Shown here: positions 1 through 8,470 of the stretch, piece by piece
Layout: the number at the start of each line of letters is the position of its first letter
Position numbering within the stretch: the first letter of the stretch is position 1
Assembly (NCBI GenBank): GCA_963781105.1
Contig: CAWAED010000005.1
Coordinates: 1 to 64,000, forward strand
Source: Palsa-295 sp963781105
GTDB taxonomy: Bacteria > Acidobacteriota > Terriglobia > Acidiferrales > UBA7541
Reading direction: 5' to 3'
Length of the DNA: 64,000 bases
Notes under the pieces: model-generated
The model's database searches: none
Told to the model about the DNA's origin: nothing
What the model saw: the letters and a program-made list of their open reading frames with translations, nothing else
Translations under genes and position numbers: made by a program

Positions 1-1
1 C

Positions 2-178
2 CGCAGCAAAGCGCAAAAGGCTACGGCAAAAGATAGCGCGAAGTATGGCAAGCAGGGTGGCCGTCCCAGATTGCATCCGCCGTGCAAGAAATATCGGCGC
101 AACGGCCAGCCCGGCTCGCGTGTCTTCGATTCATCCGGAGGGTGCGCTTGCGGTTACGAACGTCCCCGAAGCAAGTAA
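2..178 (+). CDS. hypothetical protein, C-terminal part only (cut by window start)
   Basis: The frame is open from the window edge to a TAA at 176-178 and encodes at least 58 residues. It is basic (GKQGGRPR near the N-terminal side) and ends in a small Cys motif, GGCACGYERP, with another Cys about 25 residues earlier. Short basic proteins with a terminal CxCG-type motif are frequent in Acidobacteria, but I cannot name the family. The start lies outside the window. Several overlapping ORFs occur on both strands here and this one is preferred only for its composition and motif. Confidence 0.4.
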   Translation, partial: RSKAQKATAKDSAKYGKQGGRPRLHPPCKKYRRNGQPGSRVFDSSGGCACGYERPRSK

Positions 179-494
179 GGCTGCCAAGAATCCTCAGTCT
201 TTTCCATTGCGATTCGGCCCTGCAATTAGGGCACTCGCATCTTAGACCTTCGGGCGGGAACACGGGCCGCGTGGGGATATAACTGATCCTACCAACCGAG
301 CCGCGCCTACAACTCACCGGGGGCGCGGCAACACGGACCGTTCGCTTTATTGAAGCCCTGTGACACAGCTACCTGGCGCGGATAAGTACCGGCTTCTGGG
401 AAGTTGGCCGAGGCCAATTGAAGCGACTCTTCCGAGCGACGGCGTATCCGGAAACAATCTGGATAACCTTGGGATAATTGGCCTAAGAAGCGTC
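179..494. other. no recognisable gene
   Basis: About 315 bases with only short overlapping ORFs of random composition on both strands. A minus-strand ORF at 21-317 has one CxxC pair but nothing else to support it. I see no RNA gene or repeat here. Confidence 0.5.
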
Positions 495-521
495 CGAGCA
501 TTCGGTCTACCCGAATGCTCG
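495..521. repeat. perfect 11-bp inverted repeat (stem-loop)
   Basis: CGAGCATTCGG at 495-505 pairs perfectly with 511-521 around a five-base loop. It is followed by two close copies of TGTCACG/TGTCACGG (525-541). There is no T tract, so it is not a typical terminator. Its position about 100 bases before the transposase remnant fits an old insertion-sequence edge (inference). Confidence 0.55.
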
Positions 522-599
522 CCTGTCACGAAAATGTCACGGTAGTTGCGGCAATTCGCGAGGTAGGGGGTGGGGGGTAAGAGGTGTAGTAGTAGAGAG

Positions 600-1525
600 G
601 GTATGGGTGAGATGGTGGGAGTGGAGATGTCCCGCAGTTTGCGAGTGTACTCCGAGTGGGACGGCCATCGAAGCGCCGGAGCGGTTGTCTGTGTGCAGAT
701 CTTCTATTCGGTACGCAGCGACGAATGCTGATCGAGCAACTGCAGTACAACCTGCTGTTCCGGTGGTTCGTGGGGATGGAGATGGACGAGGCGTGTGGAA
801 TCACGCGGTGTACAGCAGAACCGGGAGAGATTGCTGAACGAAGAGATCGCGAGTCTTTCGCGCGGGTGCTGGACGAGCCAGGCCGTTCATGTCGGATGAA
901 CATTCACGGTGGATGGAACGCTGATCGAGGCTGGGCCAGCAGAAGAGTTTCCGACCAAGGATGGGACTGGGAAGCTGCGGACGGGAGGAGATGTCGACTT
1001 CAAAGGGGAAAAGCGAAAGAACGAACGCATGAATCGACACGGATCCCGATGCCGGCTGTGCAGAAGTCCAGAGGAGCGAGGCGAAGCTGAGCTACATGGG
1101 ACATGTAATGATGGAGAACCGCAACGGGCTTTGGTGCAGACTTTCTGACCGAGGCGAACGGAAGAGCGGAGCGAGAGCGCGTGCGATGGCCGAAGCACCC
1201 GCCGGGAAAGCGAGTGACGTTGGGAGGGGACAAGAACACGACACGCAGGAATTCGTACGGGACTCCGAGGGATGAACATCACCCCGCATGTGGCGCAGAA
1301 CAAGACCAATCGCAGGAGAGCGAAGACGAGCGGACCACGCGGCATGCGGGATACGAGGTGAGTCAGCGGAAGAGAAAACGAGTGGAGCAATCGTTAGGGT
1401 GGATGAAGATGGTAGGGATGCTAAAGAAAGTGAAGTTGAGAGGAATCGACAAGGTGGGATGGCTGTTTACCTTCACTGGAGCGCAACAACCTGTGCAGAT
1501 GCGAAATCTGATGACAGAAAATGAA
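600..1525 (+). mobile_element. IS5-family (DUF772/DDE) transposase, decayed remnant
   Basis: Pieces of an IS5-family transposase appear in order but in different frames. They are an N-terminal EQLQYNLLFRWFVGMEMDE segment near 735-795, a VDFKGEKRKN segment near 990-1020, a GKRVTLGGDKN segment near 1205-1240, and a C-terminal ERTTRHAGYEVSQRKRKRVEQ segment through KKVKLRGIDKVGW near 1330-1465. Intact members are single ORFs of roughly 330-400 codons. Here at least four frame changes and internal stops occur, so no functional transposase can be made. Family knowledge supports the name; the frame breaks are read directly from the sequence. No clear terminal inverted repeats could be fixed. Confidence 0.8.
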
Positions 1526-1640
1526 AAGAGACAAGGACGGAAGGAAAGAGAAAAAACAAAAACTCATAAACAGAGAAAATAAAAAAGAAAAAGAAAGGAA
1601 AAAATTAATTGCGAAGAAAAGGTAAATAGAGAAGAGAAGT
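1516..1640. other. A-rich polypurine tract
   Basis: This roughly 125-base stretch is almost entirely A and G on the plus strand, with several runs of four to six A. It contrasts sharply with the GC-rich surroundings. It starts exactly where the transposase remnant ends and stops before the tRNA-Asn fragment. It could be an island or IS boundary. Overlapping ORFs in it (Lys/Glu or Phe/Leu/Ser-rich) are composition artefacts. Confidence 0.6.
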
Positions 1641-1719
1641 TGACTCATCGAGTTTCATCGCAACTTGCTGATCCTCCTCGGAAAGATCCCGCTCCGGCAA
1701 ATCGTGGTTAAGTTGCTCA

Positions 1720-1769
1720 AGTGGTTGTTAACCGAAGGGTTGCTAGTTCGAATCTAGCCCGGGGAGCCA
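1720..1769 (+). other. tRNA-Asn(GTT) 3'-end fragment, probable attachment site
   Basis: The segment contains an anticodon loop TTGTTAA (anticodon GTT, Asn), then a perfect five-base-pair T stem GCTAG/CTAGC around TTCGAAT. The 3' acceptor strand with GCCA end follows (CCA at 1767-1769). The expected 5' acceptor strand (TCCCCGG-like) and D arm are absent upstream, and the anticodon stem is mostly unpaired, so this is not a working tRNA. A recombinase remnant starts right beside it. tRNA 3' ends are standard targets of integrating elements. Confidence 0.7.
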
Positions 1770-2159
1770 TTCCTTACGATTTTGCGAACCTGGCAGGAAC
1801 TCCTGCAGCTCGAATATCTCTAAGTCCAGTTTTTGGGGATGGACGGTCACGCTCTTAAGCACACACTGCAGAGCTTCGGACTGTTCCGGGGCAGTAAGAG
1901 CAGTAAAGGCACTTCCGAAGCCCCGCAGTGTCCGCTGTAAGAGTTCCGCATTGAAATCCCGAGCCGCTGATTCGTTTATCCTTCGTTGAAGATCATCCGA
2001 TTGTTGCTGCAGTGCGCGTTTGTCTGCCTCTAGTCCCGAAATCTCAGTCTCTAACCGCTCGATCGAGAGTTTGCCTTGTCCTAACGCTTTGACGTAACGC
2101 CCGATTTCTCCTAGTCGCCAAACTTGGTTACCTATGCATTTTCCACATCGCGTCGCCAA
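1743..2159 (-). pseudogene. serine recombinase, C-terminal remnant
   Basis: The product has a coiled coil (ERLETEISGLEADKRALQQQ) followed by a domain with FTALTAPEQSEALQCVL and VTVHPQKLDLEIFEL. This is the usual end of large serine recombinases after the zinc-ribbon domain. The N-terminal resolvase domain, with its catalytic serine, and the zinc ribbon are missing, so it is inactive. The last residues (WLPGLDSN) come from reading backwards through the tRNA-Asn fragment. That means the original stop was lost or the gene was joined to the tRNA by recombination. The first roughly 15 residues overlap the next upstream ORF and are probably not original. Confidence 0.65.
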
Positions 2160-2440
2160 TCAGCGCCAAGCCCAAGAACACTGCGCCCGCTCCCAACAGT
2201 CGTCCTGCAAGATCGGTTTTGTCCTTGCGAGCCAAAAGGAAGACTAATCCTACTAACACGGCGATGATGCCTCCGAATAGCTCGTAGCCAAAATCCGAAA
2301 ATAAGTAACCAGCTCCGACCCTGCGACACCGGAATAGGCACTTTGATTCCCGTGGACAAACCAGCAAAAAACCTCGTACCGAAGATGGCTCCAAGGACTA
2401 GGAACACGCCGAGGACCAAACAGACAACTTCTCCCCACAT
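2128..2440 (-). pseudogene. small membrane protein, frameshifted; candidate immunity protein for the RHS tip
   Basis: The start ATG (2438-2440) lies eight bases after the RHS stop (2449-2451). A GAGAG ribosome-binding site sits in that gap, so the two are translationally coupled. The first frame gives one hydrophobic helix (VVCLVLGVFLVLGAIFGTRF). After about 37 residues one base must be skipped to stay in the second frame, which gives a further pair of helices (FGGIIAVLVGLVFLL, LLGAGAVFLGLALIGDAMW) and a stop at 2128. The intact protein would be about 104 residues with three membrane segments. Small membrane proteins directly behind polymorphic-toxin tips are often immunity proteins. That role is inference from position only. 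Confidence 0.5.
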
Positions 2441-2448
2441 GATCTCTC

Positions 2449-3087
2449 CTATTGAGCAGCGCAAGAGGCAGCAGACGAAAACGTTAGCGACCATCCCGCT
2501 CCGCCCCCGCCACCGCCGCCAAAGTTGCCCGCTCCTCCCTCACCCGCAAGGTCACCGAAGAAGCCGATTGAGAAATGATCGCCGTCGTATCCGATGAGCG
2601 GAGCGAGTCCGACTTCGACGTGGCCCTTTAGTGGGCCCAGGGCTGCCTTTCGGTCAACCTTGTACGGGCTAGGCGGAAACCAGAGACTTTCCTTCAGATG
2701 GGGCTTTCTGCCACTAAGAACTAGACCCACACCACCCGCCTTTTCCAAGCTAAATTCAAATAGCGAGTCGGTTTCCATCCCTGCAACGTGCCATCCCTGG
2801 TCACTCGTGTTTTGGTAGTGAACGTCGTTGAGTCGATACGCTCCGCCGTTGATGTTCTCGCTTCCGAGTCCGCCCCCGTAGAAGTAGAATGAGTCTGCAC
2901 TGCAAATTGCAGGAACGTAGTTCCAATTGATGTTGTTCCCGAGCCAATCCGGCAAGACGCCGCCGCTCGCTGCTTCTCCGCTGGGGTCGACGAGATTTGT
3001 AGGCGAGTCATACGCGTAGCGGTACAGATTCGTTCCAAAATTGAACCCAGGAGGCTCCTCACGCGGACACCTTTGATCAGCAGTCGG
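2449..3087 (-). pseudogene. RHS-repeat protein, C-terminal core end plus variable tip
   Basis: The frame opens after a stop at 3088-3090. It carries the diagnostic end of the RHS core, NLYRYAYDSPTNLVDPSGEA, and then about 165 residues of variable C-terminal tip. The tip contains no motif I recognise. It is rich in Gly and aromatic residues and ends in a polyglycine-containing segment (residues near 190-200 of the frame). In RHS proteins the core forms a shell that releases the tip, which is usually a toxin. The long N-terminal YD-repeat shell is absent: only degenerate bases (RWTQLSDRF-like) lie upstream before the kinase gene. This is therefore a stranded tip, as created by RHS tip displacement. 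Confidence 0.7.
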
Positions 3088-3162
3088 TTACAAAATCTGT
3101 CCGATAGTTGAGTCCAGCGATACGTCGCGCGCCCCTGGATGGTCGCACGCAGAGCGGCAACC

Positions 3163-5076
3163 TTATGAATGATGGACACCGTGAGAGCGGCTGCTGACAT
3201 CATTCATGTGCCTCGACATGGCAGGTAGAGTGAAACAAAAACTTGCACCGTGCGGAGAGTTGTCGGCTGCCCACAAGCGCCCTCCGTGCGATTCGACGAT
3301 GGAGCGGCTGATCCGAAGGCCCAGACCGGTGCCGTAACTCTTGGTAGTAAAGAAGGCATTGAAAATCTGGCCCATGTGCTGCTGGGGCAGCCCCACACCA
3401 GTATCGTTCACCGAAACCAGAACTTGCTCGTTTTCCGTTCGTCGCGATCTGATGACGAGGTCTCTGGCCCCATTCACATCCTTCATCGCATCGATGCTGT
3501 TCACGATGAGGTTCATTATGACCTGTTGCAATTGCACGGGATCTCCCATGACGTGGGGAAGATCTGCCGCCAACTCCGCTCGCGCTGAAATGTTGTATCG
3601 CGTCGCCTCGCCGTAGACCAGGACGATCATCTTTGGAATAATTTCGTTAACGTCGACCAACTCCAAGCGCGGAGCGTCCTTCTTGAAGAGCAAACGAATC
3701 CGGTTAATAATTTCTGCTGCCCGCGTTCCGTCTTTCACCATTCGCAGAGCAGCCGCGCGTGCTTCTTCCAAATCGGGTTGATCGCGGGTCAGCCAACGCA
3801 AGCAGGTATTGGCGTCGGTGACTGCCGCGGCAATCGGTTGATTCACCTCGTGCGCCAGGGAAGCGGTCAGCTCTCCCATGGTGGTGACGCGATTCACGTG
3901 CGCGAGTTCCGCCTGGGCTTGACGCAGCGCTTCTTCGGCCCGCTTGCGTTCGGTGACGTCCATCACCGCTCCAACAAACTCGATGGTTCCCGATTCGTTG
4001 CCTAAAGCATGAGCCACAACACGGACATATTTGATAAAACCATCGGGCATCACCAAGCGATATTCATGATCAAAATCCTTCCCATCCTCCGCCGCGCTCT
4101 CGATTGTCTGTTTCACCAGTGCCGCATCTTCAGGGTGAACCCGTTGGAGAATAAGTTCCACGGTCGGTTTGGTCGTTAGGTCATATTGGAAAATTCGAAA
4201 GGATTCCTCGGACCAGATGATCTCGCCGGTGGAAGCCCTCCATCCAAAACTGCCCGTGTGGCTTAATCGCTGTGCTTCCGATAAATACGCCTCGCTTTGC
4301 TGCAGCTTCTCTTCCTGCAGTTCCAAGGTCTGGGCAGCGAATCGCCTATCCATCCAGGACGTCAGCAGAGCCAGCCCGAGGACGATAAAGGTGACGGCGG
4401 CAATTCCGGCGGTGCCAAGCGTGGAGATGCTTACGGCATGAGACAGGTTGATCGGCGTGCCGGAGAGTGTGAAACTGGCAGCGGCCATGCCAGTGTAATG
4501 CATGACGGGGATCGCGGCACCCATCACGACGGCTCCGGCTAACTTTTCCCAGCCGATCCCCTTTTTCTCATCTCGGAAGTAAAAGGTAATCCAAAGCGCG
4601 GCGAGAGAAATCAGAACCGCGAACACGACGGACAGAACGACGAGAAAGGAATTAAACTGGCATCCGGCAGGTAAACGCATGGCGGCCATGCCGATGTAAT
4701 GCATGCTCGAAATACCCGCACCCATCAGGACACTTCCGGCGAGCGCTCGGAACGCACCCATTTTCTGCCGGCTCACCACCCCTAGCGCCACGACCGAAGC
4801 GAGAATGGCTGCAAACAGTGACATCAGAACGGTCGGCCAATGGTAGGCCACGGGAACCGGTAGGATGAACGCGAGCATCCCAATGTAGTGCATAGACCAA
4901 ATGCCAGTCCCCATCGCACCAGCCCCGCCCAGCAGCCAAACCGCTCGAGTCCAACCGCCCGCGGCCGTTACGCGACCTGCGAGATCCAAAGCAGCGTACG
5001 ACGCAAACATGGCGATCAACACCGAAAGCGCCACGAGCGCGTAGTTGTATGAGCCAACTAGGTTCACGGCAGCCAT
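3163..5076 (-). CDS. MHYT-PAS sensor histidine kinase
   Basis: This 637-residue membrane kinase starts with about 235 residues of helices holding three MHYT-type motifs (MHYIGML, MHYIGMAA, MHYTGMAA), the signature of the MHYT sensor proposed to bind copper and sense a gas. A PAS domain follows (near 265-380, with SHTGSFGWR and a WSEESFRIF segment). Then come a coiled linker, a dimerisation/phospho-acceptor region with SLAHEVNQP (His near 416), and an ATP-binding domain with VNSIDAM (N box), DTGVGL and GTGLGL motifs. The HEVNQP box matches the DctB/FixL type. No response regulator is adjacent, so the partner is unknown. The start ATG gives a first helix directly after MAAVNLVG. Confidence 0.9.
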   Translation of the reverse strand: MAAVNLVGSYNYALVALSVLIAMFASYAALDLAGRVTAAGGWTRAVWLLGGAGAMGTGIWSMHYIGMLAFILPVPVAYHWPTVLMSLFAAILASVVALGVVSRQKMGAFRALAGSVLMGAGISSMHYIGMAAMRLPAGCQFNSFLVVLSVVFAVLISLAALWITFYFRDEKKGIGWEKLAGAVVMGAAIPVMHYTGMAAASFTLSGTPINLSHAVSISTLGTAGIAAVTFIVLGLALLTSWMDRRFAAQTLELQEEKLQQSEAYLSEAQRLSHTGSFGWRASTGEIIWSEESFRIFQYDLTTKPTVELILQRVHPEDAALVKQTIESAAEDGKDFDHEYRLVMPDGFIKYVRVVAHALGNESGTIEFVGAVMDVTERKRAEEALRQAQAELAHVNRVTTMGELTASLAHEVNQPIAAAVTDANTCLRWLTRDQPDLEEARAAALRMVKDGTRAAEIINRIRLLFKKDAPRLELVDVNEIIPKMIVLVYGEATRYNISARAELAADLPHVMGDPVQLQQVIMNLIVNSIDAMKDVNGARDLVIRSRRTENEQVLVSVNDTGVGLPQQHMGQIFNAFFTTKSYGTGLGLRISRSIVESHGGRLWAADNSPHGASFCFTLPAMSRHMNDVSSRSHGVHHS

Positions 5077-5126
5077 TTGACTCCATCCGATTGGTACGCG
5101 GAACAGTCGAGCCGCGCTTCAATTAA

Positions 5127-5390
5127 AAATCAACCGTCTTCCTAGGACCGGCGCCAATTCTTGCCGAGTTCGAAGCCCGTGGCTTCGAACCGCTCAGTGG
5201 TGTCTCGAAAGGCAGCTTCATAGCGAGGAGCGAAGTTGGCATCCTCCCTGTCGCCTTCTGCGACTCTCTCGATGAGATCAAAGGGCCTCGGTATACTACC
5301 GATTGGCTCGGTGGATATGGTGATCGGCGCGGGCTTGGCATACCTACCCGCCCTACAGCTGGAAATTTAGCTCAGTGCTGTGAAGATTAA
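5127..5390 (+). pseudogene. protein-like frame without a start codon
   Basis: After an in-frame TAA at 5124-5126 the frame stays open for 87 codons to TAA at 5388. It reads like protein (AEFEARGFEPLSGVSKGS, LPVAFCDSLDEIKGPRYTTD, GGYGDRRGLGIPTRP). No ATG, GTG or TTG lies in its first half, so as it stands it is not translated. It is probably the C-terminal remnant of a lost gene. No family recognised. Confidence 0.3.
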
Positions 5391-5787
5391 CAAGCGCGAG
5401 TTCGCCGGGAATCTACGGACGGTTCGATGCTTTTCCGGTAGCTCCCGGACGGTCGGCAAACCGGAAGTAATCCAGGTGCTAGCAAGAGCACCTGCCTGGT
5501 GAGTAGGCGCTCTCGGAGACGCAGATCAGTTACCGAGAGATTCTTGCTGCACGATTTATAATTTATTATTGTGTCAGCCATATTTCCTTGGCCACCTCAC
5601 GAAGAACGCAGTGAAATTAGCGGTCGCTGAAGCGACTTCGCTCCCCATCAAGGTTCACAAACTCGACTGGCGTGCGGCGCGGCCCGCGAAGTCTTTTTGG
5701 GCACACCTCCGCTCGCATGCACTGACATAGCTGGCAGAACAGTGCTAAGAATTGAACAGATGAAGTCTTCATCCGAAGGAGGCATTG
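5391..5787. other. intergenic, one small hairpin
   Basis: About 400 bases with no convincing gene. A perfect eight-base-pair inverted repeat, CAGGTGCT (5473-5480) and AGCACCTG (5487-5494) with a six-base loop, lies inside. It has no T run and its role is unclear. AT-rich sequence near 5550-5575 could hold the promoter of the following membrane gene. Confidence 0.4.
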
Positions 5788-6090
5788 ATGCCCGAAGCCA
5801 AGGGGATGTGGGAAGGCTTGATGGATTTTTCCTTCCACACGTATGCAACGCCGCGAATGCTGAAATTCCTCTACGCGATGCATCTGCTGGTCGGACTCGT
5901 CGCTGCGGTCGCCTGGGTTGTCGTGTCATTCCAACAAGCTCCAGTGCAGGGCCTGCTCGCACTGCTCGGTGCTCTCGTCGGATACTTTTTCTGGATTCTC
6001 TATTGCCGCGTCGTTCTTGAGGTGCTAGCGGCGATTTTCCGCATGGCGGATGCAATCGCGCCGGAAGGCCGTCACCCGCAGCAGCCGTAG
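5788..6090 (+). CDS. DUF4282-like small membrane protein
   Basis: The 100-residue protein begins with a soluble segment including FSFHTYATPRMLKFLY. Two membrane helices follow, at roughly 35-55 (LLVGLVAAVAWVVVSF) and 62-85 (LLALLGALVGYFFWILYCRV), and then an ERVL-like segment, EVLAAIFRMADAI. This matches DUF4282, a bacterial membrane family of unknown function. GAAGGAGG at 5775-5782 sits five bases before this ATG and decides the start over the TTG just upstream. Confidence 0.7.
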   Translation: MPEAKGMWEGLMDFSFHTYATPRMLKFLYAMHLLVGLVAAVAWVVVSFQQAPVQGLLALLGALVGYFFWILYCRVVLEVLAAIFRMADAIAPEGRHPQQP

Positions 6091-6150
6091 ATTACTGGAC
6101 CGTCAGTACTATTGTGTCCAGACTGGCCGTGATTCTACGTTTGGCGTGTC

Positions 6151-6510
6151 ATGAGCGTACGGATTCGGCCAGACCGACCGCTCCGAAGAAGCAAGCGGAT
6201 CGTACTGTCTATTGGCGTCCATGTCTTTGGGCAGGACATATTCCAGGAATCCTTCAGTGAATTCACCCACATGCTCTCCGTGAACGCTCATGGAGGCGCG
6301 CTTGCTCTGGCCGCCAGGGTGCGAGCGGGCCAGAGCGTTTTGGTTGTGAACAAGAGCACCGGCGAAGAGCAAGAATGCCGGATCGTGGATGTGGGCGCAT
6401 TGCAGGACGGCAAATGGACCGTGGGGATCGAGCTGGTGGAACCCGTCGCAAACTTCTGGAAGATGCACTTCCCGGAGTGGGCGCCGAAGCGGCTATCGAC
6501 TCGCCGTTGA
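6151..6510 (+). CDS. PilZ-like domain protein
   Basis: The 119-residue protein has an N-terminal RxxxR-type basic patch (DRPLRRSKRIVL). A small beta-barrel pattern follows (LSVNAHGGALALAARVRAGQ, VLVVNKSTGEEQECRIVDVG, KWTVGIELVEP), and it ends with NFWKMHFPEW. This is the form of the single-domain PilZ proteins common in Acidobacteria. PilZ domains bind cyclic di-GMP through an RxxxR patch and a D/NxSxxG motif. Here the second motif reads NAHGG, so nucleotide binding is uncertain. No c-di-GMP enzyme is adjacent. Confidence 0.65.
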   Translation: MSVRIRPDRPLRRSKRIVLSIGVHVFGQDIFQESFSEFTHMLSVNAHGGALALAARVRAGQSVLVVNKSTGEEQECRIVDVGALQDGKWTVGIELVEPVANFWKMHFPEWAPKRLSTRR

Positions 6511-6524
6511 GACCGCCCGCCGAC

Positions 6525-6908
6525 CTACACCCGAGAGCCGCGCTGTTTCCTCCGCGACATTTTCTGAGCCATGAACAACAGCAGCTTCACATCGCCCTGG
6601 TCCATCCGGCTCATTAGGCTGCGAAACCTGTGAAGTGTCTGGGCGTCGCGACCGGAACTGCCCCAGCCCTTATCCGTTTGCGGCAGTGGGATGATTGGCG
6701 CCGGCGGATTCTCACCGTCATAGAAAAGTTGGTAGATCGGAATTTCGAGCGCCCGAGCGAACTTTTCGAGTGTTTCGATTGCGGGAACCGTGTGGCCGTT
6801 TTCAACTCGCGAAATGTAGACTCGAAGGAGTCCCGTGCGCTTCTCGACGTCCCCTTGGGACATATTTCTGTGTTGTCGCAGAGCCTTTAGGCGCTCACCA
6901 ATGACCAT
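6525..6908 (-). CDS. XRE-family transcriptional regulator, copy 1
   Basis: The 127-residue protein has a helix-turn-helix at about 5-60 (RLKALRQHRNMSQGDVEKRT, then YISRVENGHTVPAIETLEKFA). A tail holding LMSRMDQGDVKLLLFMAQKM follows. It is a paralogue of the regulator at 8471-8830: both begin MVIG, share the HTH almost residue for residue, and have the same C-terminal Asp-rich helix. It lies 18 bases downstream of the secreted protein at 6927-7322 on the same strand and may be co-transcribed with it. Targets are unknown. Confidence 0.88.
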   Translation of the reverse strand: MVIGERLKALRQHRNMSQGDVEKRTGLLRVYISRVENGHTVPAIETLEKFARALEIPIYQLFYDGENPPAPIIPLPQTDKGWGSSGRDAQTLHRFRSLMSRMDQGDVKLLLFMAQKMSRRKQRGSRV

Positions 6909-6925
6909 CGCTGCTCCCCGCGGGT

Positions 6926-6935
6926 ATCATACGCC
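6926..6935 (-). promoter_or_regulatory. block shared by both XRE genes, copy 1 (TATGAT-like -10)
   Basis: Read on the minus strand, GGCGTATGATACC lies 14 bases before the ATG of XRE copy 1. The same block with one change lies 15 bases before XRE copy 2 (8849-8858). It includes a TATGAT hexamer that could be a -10 box giving a very short leader, and it also contains the stop codon of the upstream gene. Either an autoregulatory site or simply a duplicated flank. Confidence 0.35.
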
Positions 6936-7322
6936 GCGTGCGCCCGTCCAACTATTTTCTAACTTCTGCGGGATTGATTCCTCAGAATCGATGGCGAAAA
7001 CCGCGTTCGGCCTGCGGCCGTTTTTCACGTTGTTGGTAATGACAAGGCTGGACGTGTCTTTGGTTTCATCTTTCGGGTTAACCTTGGTCATGGCTCTGAA
7101 AGCCTCATAGCTTTCCCCTGACCTGAGCATCGCACATGCCGCAGGAACTGATGAGCGTAGTTTGAAGCGGATGCTAGTAGACTCAGCGTCAACTGCGCAG
7201 CCCCCGTTGACGCGCTGAATCTTCGAGACATGGATAGTGAACGGGGCGCCTTGTGGGACTTGGGCTGAGACGTTGATGGACAGCCCAAAATACGCGACTG
7301 CGAGTAAGACAACTCTGCTCAT
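6927..7322 (-). CDS. secreted hypothetical protein
   Basis: The 131-residue product starts with a signal peptide (MSRVVLLAVAYFGLSINVSA, cleavage likely after VSA). The mature part contains two Cys (GGCAVDAES, AACAMLRSG) that could form a disulfide, and a Lys/Asp-rich middle. I do not recognise a family; small exported proteins of this type are common in Acidobacteria. Its stop is 18 bases before XRE copy 1 on the same strand. Confidence 0.6.
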   Translation of the reverse strand: MSRVVLLAVAYFGLSINVSAQVPQGAPFTIHVSKIQRVNGGCAVDAESTSIRFKLRSSVPAACAMLRSGESYEAFRAMTKVNPKDETKDTSSLVITNNVKNGRRPNAVFAIDSEESIPQKLENSWTGARGV

Positions 7323-7441
7323 TTTTTTCTACGATCACGCGCCGTTCGCTGGCAGCGCGGCGGCTTGAGGTCGTCCACTGTTCGTGAGCGACGCACCAAA
7401 TATAATAGCAGTGGTATACTCGCAACGGGGACGACCCTGCA

Positions 7442-7819
7442 ATGCCACACTCCGATGCACCATGTAGTAGCAGCCCAAAATTCGATTGGGAAATCCGCTT
7501 TTACCAGTGCTTGTTGCTGCCCCACACTGAACTTGCCGACCGGGCTTTGGAAGCCGGTGGTATTCTCTCCGAACGTGTCCGTCAATCCAAAAGCCGAGTA
7601 ATATCCGCTGCGGAACAGGAGGCTTTTGACGAAGCGTTCCAGCACTTACGAAAAATACAGATATTCCAACTCGGGTTTCCTGAAATTGTTGGTGAGTTCG
7701 CCAAGGACCATTCTTTGGCATTGAGAAACAGCGAGATTGATCAGCCTTCGCGTGACTCAACGGGCAGACCGACACCATTGAGTGAACGAAGGCATTTGTG
7801 GAAAATTCCCACCGCATAG
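7442..7819 (+). CDS. hypothetical protein
   Basis: The 125-residue ORF has protein-like composition in the middle (WEIRFYQCLLLPHTELADRA, AAEQEAFDEAFQHLRKIQ, GFPEIVGEFAKDHSLALR), suggesting a helical fold. No clear ribosome-binding site precedes the ATG, and a minus-strand ORF of similar length overlaps. No family recognised; the last 25 residues look less coding-like. Confidence 0.35.
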   Translation: MPHSDAPCSSSPKFDWEIRFYQCLLLPHTELADRALEAGGILSERVRQSKSRVISAAEQEAFDEAFQHLRKIQIFQLGFPEIVGEFAKDHSLALRNSEIDQPSRDSTGRPTPLSERRHLWKIPTA

Positions 7820-7905
7820 GCCCGCGCTTTTACGGATGACGCCCACGACGAGACATGGAAAGTCCGTTCCATGCGCTAAAACACTCAGCCTAAAAGGAGA
7901 TCGTA

Positions 7906-8079
7906 ATGGTCACCAGAACCCTACGCCACGGTGCATTGTTCGTGGGGGAGTGTTCAGATGGGAAGTTCACACCTGGCGAAATTCGACGTTCGAATTGCAA
8001 CGGGCTTATTTGGTTTGCAACTCGATACCAAACATCTGCGTCCATCCAGTTAAGGTGTTCATGGGCGCCGCTGAGATGA
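7906..8079 (+). CDS. small hypothetical protein (57 aa)
   Basis: An ATG with a strong site (AAAAGGAGAT, seven bases upstream) opens a 57-codon frame ending TGA at 8077-8079. The product has a polar N-terminal half (HGALFVGECSDGKFTPGEIR) and a short aromatic stretch (LIWFATRY). The ribosome-binding site is the main support. It precedes another small gene with an equally good site. Confidence 0.4.
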   Translation: MVTRTLRHGALFVGECSDGKFTPGEIRRSNCNGLIWFATRYQTSASIQLRCSWAPLR

Positions 8080-8155
8080 ACCGATGGCGTGATAGAAGTT
8101 GGGAAGTAATAGCTAGAATTTGCAAAACGCGGGATTGAACGACAAAGGAGTAGCG

Positions 8156-8326
8156 ATGACTGGAGACGCACTTAGACAGGAAGCTGATCAACACGACCAG
8201 AATGCGTCGATTATTCTTTCCGCACGCATTCCATCCTATGAAGACGTGGAGCGTGCTGCCTGCGAGGTGGAGCACGCGAAAGACAAGCGAGCGCTTGCCG
8301 ACTGTCTCGATTCCGTCCGCGGATGA
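8156..8326 (+). CDS. small hypothetical protein (56 aa)
   Basis: The start is set by AAAGGAG at 8144-8150, five bases before ATG 8156; an earlier in-frame ATG at 8120 lacks a site. The product is acidic and helical (GDALRQEADQHDQNASIIL, EDVERAACEVEHAKDKRALA). It could be a small antitoxin-like or regulatory protein, but there is no recognisable motif. Confidence 0.45.
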   Translation: MTGDALRQEADQHDQNASIILSARIPSYEDVERAACEVEHAKDKRALADCLDSVRG

Positions 8327-8470
8327 GCGAAGCGGAGCAGCCACGAGGCTCGTTGTTGCTCCGAGAGTTAGGTATTGGATGATGTTATCTCTTGCAAGCT
8401 CGCAAGCGTAGACAACTGGCGAACCGAACCGGGCCTGACGTACGCAAAAGTAGGCGGTCCGCCTCTAGGC

